Shown: one piece after another, positions 25,861 through 33,861 of the stretch | Layout: each line of letters begins with the position of its first letter | Numbering within the stretch: position 1 is the stretch's first letter | DNA from: an uncultured Catenibacterium sp. | GTDB lineage: Bacteria > Bacillota_I > Bacilli_A > Erysipelotrichales > Coprobacillaceae | DNA length: 64,000 nucleotides | Direction of reading: 5' to 3' | NCBI GenBank assembly: GCA_900540685.1 | Contig: UQGS01000007.1 | Location: 4,685 to 68,684, forward strand | Made by a program: the position numbers and the translations under genes | Notes under the pieces: generated by a model | The model's input: only the letters and a program-made list of their open reading frames with translations | What the model was told of the DNA's origin: nothing | Database searches by the model: none

Positions 25861-27024
25861 TTATGCAACTTCGTAAGTTGTAGCATCTCTCAGATTAAGT
25901 GCAGCATTGAAATCTCTGTCTTCGATATAACCACAATCACATCTGAAAACTCTATCTGAAAGATTTAAATCTTTCTTGATACTTTTACAGCAATGACATG
26001 TCTTAGATGATGGGAACCATCTATCTACAACTCGAAGTTCAATTCCATTCTCTTTGCATTTAGCTTCAAGCTTTGTTTTAAATTCATAAAACTTCTGCGA
26101 AGCAACTGCCTTTGAAAGATGCTTGTTCTTCATCATTCCTGATACGTTTAGATCTTCAATCGTTATATAAGATGGCTTGGTTTTCACTATCTCTGCGATT
26201 ATCTTATTGATGTAATCAGTACGAATATTGTCAATTCTATGATGAAGCTTCTGTATCTTAAGCCTTTGTTTTTGTATATTTCTTTTTTGAGTGGACCCTC
26301 CTTTCTTTAGATTTTTATACTTTCGAGACAGACCTCTCTGTTCTCGAGCAAGCTTTTTTTCAAGTTTCCTTAATCTGGCAGATTTATTGATGTTCTTATA
26401 AGTCTTGCCATTAGAGACAATCGCAAAGTCCTTTAATCCAAGGTCAATGCCAATTCCTTCACTGGAATTACTTGCTATCCTTTTATCTGGGATTTCTATA
26501 AGAACTGAAACATAGTATCTGTCAGCTTTTATTGAGACATGACCGCTCTTAATTACGTATCCATCTTTTGTAGTTGGAATATATCCTTTCTCTTTGATGC
26601 GTACCCAGCCAAGTGACGGAATCTTGATTCTGTGTCTTTCGCAATGACAATCTTTAGGATTATTCTTTACAAAATACATCTTCACATCAGATCTGCCTTT
26701 CTTCTTAAATTTTGGAAAGGCGCTCTTGTGATCAAAGAATCTTTTAAATGCGGTCTGTCCGTCATTTACTGCCTGTGTTACCGATTTTGAATAAGCTTCC
26801 TTGATCCAGGAATATTCTGGATGGCTCGGAAGAAACTCATTGTTGAGCCATACTCTAAACTGGTTGCTGCTCATAAACTTTTTGCCACTTTCATAAAGTT
26901 CCTTATTATGAGCAAGATAGAAGTTATAGATAAATCTGCAAGTACCTATTGTTTTACGAATCCTGACTTTCTGCTCCTCTGTCGGATTTACTTCCGTCTT
27001 GAAACTCTTCAGCAATTTCCTCAT
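25861..27024 (-). CDS. tnpB: RNA-guided endonuclease TnpB (IS607-associated)
   Basis: 387 aa, full length. The N-terminal part has the conserved CRFIYNFYLAHN and WIKEAYSKSVTQAVNDG segments. The RuvC triad appears intact: D194 in GIDLGLKD, E290 in ITIEDLN, D371 in EDRDFNAALN. A zinc ribbon is formed by C343/C346 (TCHCC) and C362/C364 (RCDC). TnpB is the ancestor of Cas12; it cuts DNA under omega-RNA guidance and helps the element persist. The ATG lies inside the end of the decayed tnpA in another frame, the usual IS607 layout. The gene is intact although its transposase is broken. Confidence 0.93.
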   Translation of the reverse strand: MRKLLKSFKTEVNPTEEQKVRIRKTIGTCRFIYNFYLAHNKELYESGKKFMSSNQFRVWLNNEFLPSHPEYSWIKEAYSKSVTQAVNDGQTAFKRFFDHKSAFPKFKKKGRSDVKMYFVKNNPKDCHCERHRIKIPSLGWVRIKEKGYIPTTKDGYVIKSGHVSIKADRYYVSVLIEIPDKRIASNSSEGIGIDLGLKDFAIVSNGKTYKNINKSARLRKLEKKLAREQRGLSRKYKNLKKGGSTQKRNIQKQRLKIQKLHHRIDNIRTDYINKIIAEIVKTKPSYITIEDLNVSGMMKNKHLSKAVASQKFYEFKTKLEAKCKENGIELRVVDRWFPSSKTCHCCKSIKKDLNLSDRVFRCDCGYIEDRDFNAALNLRDATTYEVA

Positions 27025-27524
27025 CCCTTTCTATCTGTTTTTTATACTTACGAAGCCCTTTGCAACCTGCAGGAAAACACATGAAGTATTGAAACAATAT
27101 CCTGCATGAGTTCTTCATCTGATTTCTAATCTAATTATAGAACAAATGGAAAATCCATGCATCAAGTTCAGCTTCATGAACGCCGTTTAATAGGCGTTAA
27201 TAAAATTTAATTTTCAATAGCCTATGGTTTGTGGGTATTCAAATTATATATTTGATTTTTGTTCCATTTACTTCATCTAATAAATCGTTACACGCTTTCC
27301 ATAGTTTTCAATACACTGGTCTACAATAATTCTTTTGCATTACAAAACTATCTTAAAATGTTACTTGATTTAGTAAATGATGATTATAAGTATAACCTAT
27401 TAGTTTGGGTTCAGTTTGCCTTTAAAGTTCCTTCTCTATCTCAACGTTATAATATCTTAACAGATACGCCTAAAAGTTCAGCAAAATCCTTTGGTTTATA
27501 ATTTGTGATATTTGAGGTGTTCAT
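26954..27524 (-). pseudogene. tnpA: decayed IS607 tnpA (serine recombinase) pseudogene
   Basis: A good ribosome binding site (AAAGGAGAG) and ATG at 27524 begin a reading that matches the MerR-like helix-turn-helix of IS607 TnpA: KPKDFAELLGVSVKIL, stop, R, stop, DREGTLKAN. Stop codons stand where Gln, Trp and Arg are expected, consistent with single transitions. The middle is eroded. The C-terminus is again recognisable as DEELMQDIVSILHVFSCRL and, after a frame change, GLRKYKKQIERDEEIAEEF, ending inside tnpB at 26954. The recombinase cannot be functional. Confidence 0.8.
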
Positions 27525-27612
27525 TTTAACGCTCTCCTTTGAGAGGATTTGAACACATTTAATCACATTAATCAATATATTTAGTTACTTATATTTGCCT
27601 CCTTGAGTTTTC

Positions 27613-27640
27613 ATTTTATCAAAATTAGACTATCTGTCAA
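27613..27640 (-). promoter_or_regulatory. strong promoter upstream of the IS607 element
   Basis: Minus-strand -35 TTGACA (27635-27640), a 16-nt spacer and -10 TAAAAT (27613-27618), followed by AAGGAGG at about 27598. No gene starts there now; the element follows. It is probably the original promoter and leader of the helical-repeat gene at 24747-25670. Confidence 0.65.
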
Positions 27641-27651
27641 CACAATTAAAA

Positions 27652-27672
27652 AACCTTACAAAATGTAAGGTT
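27652..27672 (-). terminator. terminator after pfkA
   Basis: 8-bp stem AACCTTAC/GTAAGGTT followed by TTTTTTAA on the minus strand, just past the pfkA stop. Confidence 0.85.
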
Positions 27673-27681
27673 CTTGTCTTA

Positions 27682-28800
27682 TTATTCGTCACCAAATGAT
27701 ACGCCCATAGCCTTAGCAGCCTGAACAAGATCTCCATTAGGATCAACAAGCTTCTGTTTACCAAACTTCGCATCACCGATAACTTCTTCAAGTGAAGTAT
27801 ATTCCATGTTGCCACCCTTTAATGATACAACATTTCCAAATAATCCTTCATCAATCATAGAACATGCTTTATTACCAAATCTGATAGATAAGATTCTGTC
27901 ATATGCATCAATATCACCACCACGGATAATATGACCTGGGTTAACAGAACGTACTTCATGATTAGGAATCACTTTTTCTAGATCATCAGCTACCTTTGCA
28001 GCAAGTCCAGAATAACGGATTGGGTCTGGTGAATCTTCTACGATCTTACCGATTGATTTAGTACCATCTGCATACTTCGCACCTTCAGCCACTGCAATAA
28101 CAGTATATGGAAGACCTGCTTCATCACGTTTCTTAATTGCTTTCGCAATGTTTTCAATAGTAAATGGAATTTCAGGAATCAATACAACACCTGCATTACC
28201 AGCAAGACCTGCATATAATGAAATCCATCCAGCTTCTCTTCCCATTAACTCACAGCAGATTACACGATGATGTGATTTTGCAGTAGTCTGAAGACGATCT
28301 ACGAATTCAGTACCAACACTCATCGCACTGATGAAACCATATGTTAAATCTGTAGAAGTTAAATCATTATCCATAGTCTTTGGAACACCAATGACATTAA
28401 CGCCTTTTCTACTGAAATCTCTTGCACTTGTTAATGTACCGTCACCACCTAATACAACTAATACATCAACACCGTCTTTCTTAAGATTTTCTACACCTAC
28501 ATCACTTACGTCTTTTCTTACTTTTCCACCATTTCCATCATCTACAAGATAATCGAATAGGTTATCCTTATTAGAACTATAAAGAATAGTTCCGCCTTCC
28601 TTATATATATCTTCTACTTTATCTACAGTTAATTCCACATAATTATTATTATACAATCCACGATAACCATACACAAAGCCAATGACTTCCCAGTTATATT
28701 TTTCAATAGCGATTTTAGTGATTGTTCTTATAACCGCATTTAAACCTGGACAATCTCCTCCGCCTGATAATAGAGCTATTTTTTTAACTTTAGAATTCAT
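27682..28800 (-). CDS. pfkA: 6-phosphofructokinase
   Basis: Phosphorylates fructose 6-phosphate, committing carbon to glycolysis. 372 aa, longer than the classic 320-aa bacterial PfkA. GGGDCPGLN (13-21) and GGDGTLTSA (118-126) form the nucleotide site, and PKTMDNDL (140-147) the sugar/catalytic loop. Gly in GGDGT suggests ATP use, while Lys in PKTMDND is shared with PPi-dependent and group III enzymes, so the phosphoryl donor is not certain. A cre-like CcpA site overlaps its promoter, and ccpA is encoded at 37004-38008. Confidence 0.93.
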   Translation of the reverse strand: MNSKVKKIALLSGGGDCPGLNAVIRTITKIAIEKYNWEVIGFVYGYRGLYNNNYVELTVDKVEDIYKEGGTILYSSNKDNLFDYLVDDGNGGKVRKDVSDVGVENLKKDGVDVLVVLGGDGTLTSARDFSRKGVNVIGVPKTMDNDLTSTDLTYGFISAMSVGTEFVDRLQTTAKSHHRVICCELMGREAGWISLYAGLAGNAGVVLIPEIPFTIENIAKAIKKRDEAGLPYTVIAVAEGAKYADGTKSIGKIVEDSPDPIRYSGLAAKVADDLEKVIPNHEVRSVNPGHIIRGGDIDAYDRILSIRFGNKACSMIDEGLFGNVVSLKGGNMEYTSLEEVIGDAKFGKQKLVDPNGDLVQAAKAMGVSFGDE

Positions 28801-28834
28801 GATATTTCCTCCTCTTATGTAAATCCCACTCTCT

Positions 28835-28863
28835 ATTATAAATTAAACTGTTAGCGTTTTCAA
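28835..28863 (-). promoter_or_regulatory. pfkA promoter overlapped by a CcpA (cre) site
   Basis: Minus-strand -35 TTGAAA (28858-28863), a 17-nt spacer and -10 TATAAT (28835-28840). TGAAAACGCTAACA (28849-28862) matches the 14-nt cre core TGNAANCGNWWNCA and covers the -35. A second related sequence, TGTAAGCGCTTCA (28872-28884), is one base short in one half. Confidence 0.7.
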
Positions 28864-28899
28864 TATAAATATGAAGCGCTTACATATAAGTGCCAAAAA

Positions 28900-28921
28900 A
28901 AGAAGCCTATGATGGCTTCTT
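28900..28921 (-). terminator. terminator after maf
   Basis: 8-bp stem AAGAAGCC/GGCTTCTT followed by T-rich sequence on the minus strand, overlapping the maf stop. Confidence 0.85.
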
Positions 28922-29467
28922 GATTGTCTCAATCACTTCAATGACATGTTTGACAGGGAGTCCAATGACATTATCGATATCCCCCTGCACTTCTTCAACG
29001 AATTTTCCTGCAACGCCCTGAATCGCATAAGCGCCAGCCTTACCCTTCCATTCATCTATAGAAAGATAATCATCAATCATATCACTAATATCCTTAAAGG
29101 TTACCTTTGTTTCATCTATAAATGTAGTTACCTGATCCTTATAGAATACAGCCACTGATGTATATACGCTATGTGTATCATCACTTAAAGAATCAAGAAT
29201 CTTTCTTGCTTCATCCACGCTATATGCTTTTCCAATAATCTTATCATTATGATAGATTGTTGTATCAGCACTGATAACAATATCTTCAGGATACTTCTCA
29301 TGAATAGAAATTCCTTTATCATAAGCAAGCTTCTTGAGTCTTTCTTCTATATTTAAAGAAGAATCAAGATATTCAGTAATAGAAGAGGCATCGATGATAA
29401 AATCAATGCCTTCTCTTTCAAGCAGTTCTTTTCGTCTAGGAGAAGTACTTGCAAGAATAATTTTCAT
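28907..29467 (-). CDS. maf: Maf-family nucleotide pyrophosphatase
   Basis: 186 aa. N-terminal ILASTSPRRKELLE is the Maf signature, and the family Asp is in VISADTTI. Family members hydrolyse dTTP/UTP and modified nucleotides, linked to house-cleaning and septum formation. It is coupled to pnp by a TAATG stop/start overlap. Confidence 0.95.
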   Translation of the reverse strand: MKIILASTSPRRKELLEREGIDFIIDASSITEYLDSSLNIEERLKKLAYDKGISIHEKYPEDIVISADTTIYHNDKIIGKAYSVDEARKILDSLSDDTHSVYTSVAVFYKDQVTTFIDETKVTFKDISDMIDDYLSIDEWKGKAGAYAIQGVAGKFVEEVQGDIDNVIGLPVKHVIEVIETIKKPS

Positions 29468-31605
29468 TATTTCTTTTCCTCAACAGGTGCATCATGTTTA
29501 ACGATTGGTTTTGGTAATAATGCTTTTCTAGAAACATTGACACCCTTATCAGTAATCTGAGTTACTTTAACTTTTACTGTATCGCCAAGCTTGATTACAT
29601 CGCCAACTTTATTTGTTCTATCCCAAGCAACATCCTTAACATGTAAGAATCCATTTGTACCAGGGAATAATTCGATAAATGCATACTTTTCTTCAACTCT
29701 TACAGCCTTACCATCAAAGATTTCGCCTACTTCAACTTTTCTAGTTAAATCCTTGATCATACCTATTGCATGGTCAATGGCTTCCTGAGAGTAATGATAA
29801 ATAGTTACATTACCTTCATCATCAATATCAATCTTAACATTATCACTTTCCGCAATAATCTTATTGATCATATCGCCACCCTTACCGATTACATCTTTAA
29901 TCTGTTCAGGTTCAATCTTCATCATAGCAACCTTAGGAGCATATGGGCTTAAGTGATCTCTAGGTTCACTAATTGCTGACATCATGCAGTCCATGATCTG
30001 TCCTCTTGCAACCTTTGCCTGAGCTAATGCTTCCTGTAAAATTTCTTTAGTAATACCATCAATCTTGATATCCATCTGTAATGCACAGATACCGTTCTTT
30101 GTACCTGCAACCTTGAAGTCCATATCACCAAGATGGTCTTCCATACCCTGAATATCAGTTAAGATTGTATAATTTTCACCTTTTTTAACAAGACCCATAG
30201 CAACACCAGCAACTGGATTACTAATTGGAACACCAGCAGCCATCAAAGCCATAGTTGATGCACAAATTGAAGCCTGTGAAGAAGAACCATTAGATTCTAA
30301 TACTTCAGCAACAACTCTGATTGTATATGGGAATTCTGTTTCAGAAGGAATAACCTGTCTTAAAGCTCTTTCACCTAAAGCACCATGACCGATTTCTCTT
30401 CTACCTGGAGAACCCATTCTTCCTGTTTCACCTACACAATATGGTGGGAAATTGTAATGATGCATGAAACGTTTCTGATCTTCCATTCCAAGACCATCAA
30501 TCTTCTGTACTTCACCTAATGCGCCTAAAGTACAAGCAGATAATACCTGAGTTTCACCACGAGTGAACATAGCTGAACCATGTACACGTGGTAATAAATC
30601 TACCTGTGCATCTAATGGACGTACTTCATCTACTTTACGACCATCAGGTCTTACCTTTTCTTCAGTAATAAGACGTCTTACTTCTTCTTTTTCAAGATCA
30701 CCAAGAACCATCTTAACCTGTTTAATTGTCTTATCATGTTCTTCAACAGTGGCATATTCTTTTTCTTCAAAAGATTCTACAACCTTAGCATCTAATTCAT
30801 CAATAGCAGCATATCTTTCAAGCTTACCAGGAATAGAAATAGCTTTGATCATTTCTTCCTTAGCCATTGCTTCTACGCTAGACACGATGTTTTCATCTAA
30901 TGCAAATAGTGGAACATCAATCTTTTCTTTACCAACAGCTTCTACAATCTGTTCCTGGAAAGCAATTAATTCCTTGATCTTTTCATGACCGAACATCAAT
31001 GCATTTAACATTGTTTCTTCGTCTACTTCTTTTGCATCTGCTTCAACCATGTTAATAGCATCCTTTGTACCAGCTACTTCAAGGTTGATTTCACTTCTAG
31101 CCATATCTTCTGGTCCTGCATTGACAGTAAATTCACCATCAATTAAACCTACGTTCACACCTGCAATTGGACCATTAAATGGAATATCGGAAATACATAA
31201 TGCAATTGATGCACCAAGCATTGCTGCCATTTCTGGAGTTGCTTCCTGATCAACTGATAATACAGTATTAACAACCTGTACTTCATTTCTGAAACCATCT
31301 GCGAATAATGGACGGATAGGTCTGTCAATCATTCTTGCAGTTAATGTACCATGTTCACTTGGACGGCCTTCACGTTTTAAGAAACCACCTGGAATCTTAC
31401 CTACAGAATATAGTTTTTCTTCATAAGTTACTGTTAATGGGAAAAAATCTACATCTTTTGGTTCTTTCCCAGCACATGCTGTAGAAAGAACAACTGTATC
31501 ATCATATCTTACTAAACAAGAGCCGTTTGCCTGTTTAGCCATTTCACCAACTTCAACCTGGATTTTCTTACCATAGAAATCCATACTAAAAATTTGTTTT
31601 GCCAT
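29467..31605 (-). CDS. pnp: polyribonucleotide nucleotidyltransferase
   Basis: PNPase, 3'-5' phosphorolytic exoribonuclease, 712 aa. Two RNase PH-like domains (the second with GETGRMGSPGRREIGHG), a KH domain (IGKGGDMINKI) and a C-terminal S1 domain are visible in order. It follows rpsO as in most bacteria, but a terminator and a separate promoter lie between them. Confidence 0.98.
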   Translation of the reverse strand: MAKQIFSMDFYGKKIQVEVGEMAKQANGSCLVRYDDTVVLSTACAGKEPKDVDFFPLTVTYEEKLYSVGKIPGGFLKREGRPSEHGTLTARMIDRPIRPLFADGFRNEVQVVNTVLSVDQEATPEMAAMLGASIALCISDIPFNGPIAGVNVGLIDGEFTVNAGPEDMARSEINLEVAGTKDAINMVEADAKEVDEETMLNALMFGHEKIKELIAFQEQIVEAVGKEKIDVPLFALDENIVSSVEAMAKEEMIKAISIPGKLERYAAIDELDAKVVESFEEKEYATVEEHDKTIKQVKMVLGDLEKEEVRRLITEEKVRPDGRKVDEVRPLDAQVDLLPRVHGSAMFTRGETQVLSACTLGALGEVQKIDGLGMEDQKRFMHHYNFPPYCVGETGRMGSPGRREIGHGALGERALRQVIPSETEFPYTIRVVAEVLESNGSSSQASICASTMALMAAGVPISNPVAGVAMGLVKKGENYTILTDIQGMEDHLGDMDFKVAGTKNGICALQMDIKIDGITKEILQEALAQAKVARGQIMDCMMSAISEPRDHLSPYAPKVAMMKIEPEQIKDVIGKGGDMINKIIAESDNVKIDIDDEGNVTIYHYSQEAIDHAIGMIKDLTRKVEVGEIFDGKAVRVEEKYAFIELFPGTNGFLHVKDVAWDRTNKVGDVIKLGDTVKVKVTQITDKGVNVSRKALLPKPIVKHDAPVEEKK

Positions 31606-31628
31606 AAATTCACCTCATATTCTTCAAA

Positions 31629-31656
31629 ATTATATCATAAATCAAGTATTACACAA
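31629..31656 (-). promoter_or_regulatory. promoter of pnp-maf
   Basis: Minus-strand -35 TTGTGT (31651-31656), a 16-nt spacer and -10 TATAAT (31629-31634) in the rpsO-pnp gap. Confidence 0.6.
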
Positions 31657-31681
31657 ACAATTATTTGACAGAGACATGAAA

Positions 31682-31701
31682 AAAAGCCCCATAGGGCTTT
31701 T
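31682..31701 (-). terminator. terminator after rpsO
   Basis: 8-bp stem AAAAGCCC/GGGCTTTT with a 4-nt loop followed by T on the minus strand. Confidence 0.9.
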
Positions 31702-31706
31702 GTTTC

Positions 31707-31973
31707 TTATCTTCTTAATCCTAACTTATCAGTTAAAGCTGTATATCTGTCAAGATCTTCATTCTTAAGATACTTTAATAAGTCTCTTCTTCTACCGATC
31801 TTCTTTAAAAGACCTCTGTTAGAATGATTATCCTTTGGATGCTGTTTGAAGTGACCGTTTAACTTGTTGATATCAGCAGTTAATAATGCGATCTGAACTT
31901 CTGGAGAACCAGTATCCTTTTCTACGCGACCATATTCAGCCATGATCTTAGCTTTTTCTTCTTTAGTTAACAT
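31707..31973 (-). CDS. rpsO: 30S ribosomal protein S15
   Basis: 88 aa, standard length, binding 16S rRNA in the platform. The core DTGSPEVQIALLTADINKL and HSNRGLLKKIGRRRDLLKYL pattern is diagnostic. A GGAGG ribosome binding site precedes the ATG. Its promoter (-35 TTGACT 32081-32086, 16-nt spacer, -10 TAAAAT 32059-32064) lies over the 3' end of ribF. Confidence 0.98.
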   Translation of the reverse strand: MLTKEEKAKIMAEYGRVEKDTGSPEVQIALLTADINKLNGHFKQHPKDNHSNRGLLKKIGRRRDLLKYLKNEDLDRYTALTDKLGLRR

Positions 31974-32056
31974 TACGTTTTCCTCCTAAAATATTTTCTT
32001 CGCAATATCCAAGCTAGATGTAAGAGGTACAAATATCCTAGACATTGTTGCAATGA

Positions 32057-32986
32057 CTATTTTACACTATTTTGATATAAAGTCAAATACTTTTTCATGA
32101 CCTGACTTAAATATTTTCTGTCTTCTGTTAATTGTGTTTTTAGTCCTTCTAATCCATTAAAAACAGTTTCTTCACGCTTATATAAATAGAAAGTAACCAC
32201 TACTTCTTGACCATATACATCTTCATCAAAATCAAAGACATTGACTTCTAACGAAAGACGATTGATATCATTGAAAGTTGGATTCATACCAATATTCGCC
32301 ATTCCTATATAATAACGATGATTAATTTCTACAATTGTGCCATATACACCTCTTTTAGGTAAGTATTTCATGCCATAATCAATATTCAATGTAGGAAAGC
32401 CAATGAGACGTCCTCTTTGTTTACCATGAATGACTGCTCCCTTTACTTTGTAAGGTCTATCAAGTAAAGTATTAACTTCTTCAATCATTCCTTGATCCAT
32501 CAGCTTCTTAATAAGCGTCGAGGATACTTTTTCTGTTTCATTATACATGACAGCATCTTTCACAATAAGTTCAAAAGGCTGTTTCTTTAAATCTTCTATA
32601 GAACCACTATTATGATCACCAAAATGGAAATCATAGCCGCATACAAGTCTTTTCAAAGGAAGCTTATTCAAGTATTCATCAATAAAAGCCTGTGGGCTAA
32701 GTGCTGCCACTTCCTTAGTAAAATGAATCACTAAGAGATAATCAATACCCATTTCTTCTAAGAGTTCTTTTTTCTCCTCTAAAGTGATAATTGATTGTCT
32801 CTTTTCCCCTTTTAAGACACATAAAGGATGCACATCAAAGCTCATGACAGCTGTTTTTGTTTCTCCTTTATATTTCAATACTTCATTAATCAAAGACATA
32901 TGGCCAAGATGTAAACCATCAAAAAAGCCAATCGCAAGAGAAAGAGGTTCTTTTAAGTTCACCTCTTCCATTTTTATGACCTTCAT
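32057..32986 (-). CDS. ribF: bifunctional riboflavin kinase / FAD synthetase
   Basis: 309 aa. The N-terminal nucleotidyltransferase domain has GFFDGLHLGHMSLI (HxGH-type motif), and the C-terminal kinase domain has HGKQRGRLIGFPTLNI. Makes FMN and FAD from riboflavin. It is coupled to truB by a TAATG overlap, and truB-ribF-rpsO-pnp follows the conserved Bacillota order. Confidence 0.97.
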   Translation of the reverse strand: MKVIKMEEVNLKEPLSLAIGFFDGLHLGHMSLINEVLKYKGETKTAVMSFDVHPLCVLKGEKRQSIITLEEKKELLEEMGIDYLLVIHFTKEVAALSPQAFIDEYLNKLPLKRLVCGYDFHFGDHNSGSIEDLKKQPFELIVKDAVMYNETEKVSSTLIKKLMDQGMIEEVNTLLDRPYKVKGAVIHGKQRGRLIGFPTLNIDYGMKYLPKRGVYGTIVEINHRYYIGMANIGMNPTFNDINRLSLEVNVFDFDEDVYGQEVVVTFYLYKREETVFNGLEGLKTQLTEDRKYLSQVMKKYLTLYQNSVK

Positions 32987-33822
32987 TAGAAAAGCCCCCT
33001 CAAGCTCTTTAAAGAGCCTTTTCCATCTGGTCCATATATTGCAAGTAATTTTCCTTCTTTTGAATAAACAGCCACATTATGATCGATATCACTCTTGATT
33101 TTCTGACCAGTCATAACGATTCTTTCATCTACAACTATAGAATCATAATAAGAGAATACTTCTTCTAAGGGAATCACTGGTCCATTATTTTCTTCAAGTT
33201 CTTCTAATGTCACTGCCTGATCAATCGTGAAATGACCTGATTGATTTCTTACTAATGCGCTCATATGAGCAGGATAGCCTAATGCTTTCCCAATATCTAC
33301 GCATAAAGAACGGATATATGTTCCTTTAGAGCACTTGACATCAATAGTGATTTCATCATCATGTGCATCCACTAAATCAAGCTTATAAATAGTGATTGGT
33401 CTTTCTGGAACTTCTACTTCTATCCCTTCTCTGGCATATTCATAAAGCTTCTTACCATTAATTTTAATAGCTGAATACATCGGAGGCTTCTGCATAGAAT
33501 CTCCTTTAAAAGAAGAAAGTACTTCTTCTAGATTCTCATAACCAGTAAAAGGCTTTGTTTCTAAAACCTTACCTTCAGAGTCATATGTATCTGTCGCACT
33601 ACCAAGTTTAAGTGTCGCACGATATTCTTTTTCTTCGCTCATTAAAAACTGCATTGCTTTAGTGGCTTTATTAATACCCACAACCAAAACACCAGTAGCC
33701 ATAGGGTCAAGAGTTCCACAATGTCCTACTTTTTTAGTATGCATAATACGTCTCACACGATTAACGACATCATGACTTGTCATACCCTGTGGTTTATTAA
33801 TTAAAATAATACCATCCATCAA
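32986..33822 (-). CDS. truB: tRNA pseudouridine(55) synthase
   Basis: 278 aa. N-terminal IINKPQGMTSHDVV and GHCGTLDPMATGVL (catalytic Asp) are the TruB signatures. Modifies U55 in the T-loop of tRNA. It lies downstream of tyrS with a terminator between. Confidence 0.97.
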   Translation of the reverse strand: MMDGIILINKPQGMTSHDVVNRVRRIMHTKKVGHCGTLDPMATGVLVVGINKATKAMQFLMSEEKEYRATLKLGSATDTYDSEGKVLETKPFTGYENLEEVLSSFKGDSMQKPPMYSAIKINGKKLYEYAREGIEVEVPERPITIYKLDLVDAHDDEITIDVKCSKGTYIRSLCVDIGKALGYPAHMSALVRNQSGHFTIDQAVTLEELEENNGPVIPLEEVFSYYDSIVVDERIVMTGQKIKSDIDHNVAVYSKEGKLLAIYGPDGKGSLKSLRGLF

Positions 33823-33841
33823 CTCACATCCTTCCTAAAAA

Positions 33842-33861
33842 AAGCAGACGATTGTCTGCTT
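33842..33861 (-). terminator. terminator after tyrS
   Basis: 8-bp stem AAGCAGAC/GTCTGCTT, 4-nt loop, then T7 on the minus strand; it overlaps the tyrS stop. Confidence 0.88.

Larger units (their letters stand above)
25676..27590 (-). mobile_element. IS607-family insertion sequence (immobile by tnpA decay)
   Basis: It comprises the tnpA pseudogene, intact tnpB and the trailing omega-RNA region. IS607 elements lack terminal inverted repeats and target duplications, so exact ends cannot be read; the limits are approximate. The flanks share AGGCAAA-like sequence: AAGGAGGCAAATAT near 27594-27607 and GGCAGGCAAACAT just before the helical-repeat gene. This fits insertion at or near that gene's ribosome binding site. 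Confidence 0.75.

Noticed and set aside
27259..27501. 80-aa plus-strand ORF in the IS607 region
   Set aside because: It is the complement of the decayed tnpA; the minus-strand reading shows recognisable TnpA helix-turn-helix residues, the plus-strand one shows nothing.
28872..28884. Second full cre site upstream of pfkA
   Set aside because: TGTAAGCGCTTCA is one base short of the 14-nt cre core, so it is mentioned only as cre-like.
30563..30988. 141-aa plus-strand ORF inside pnp
   Set aside because: Antisense to conserved pnp codons; low-complexity Ser/Leu composition and no start signals.
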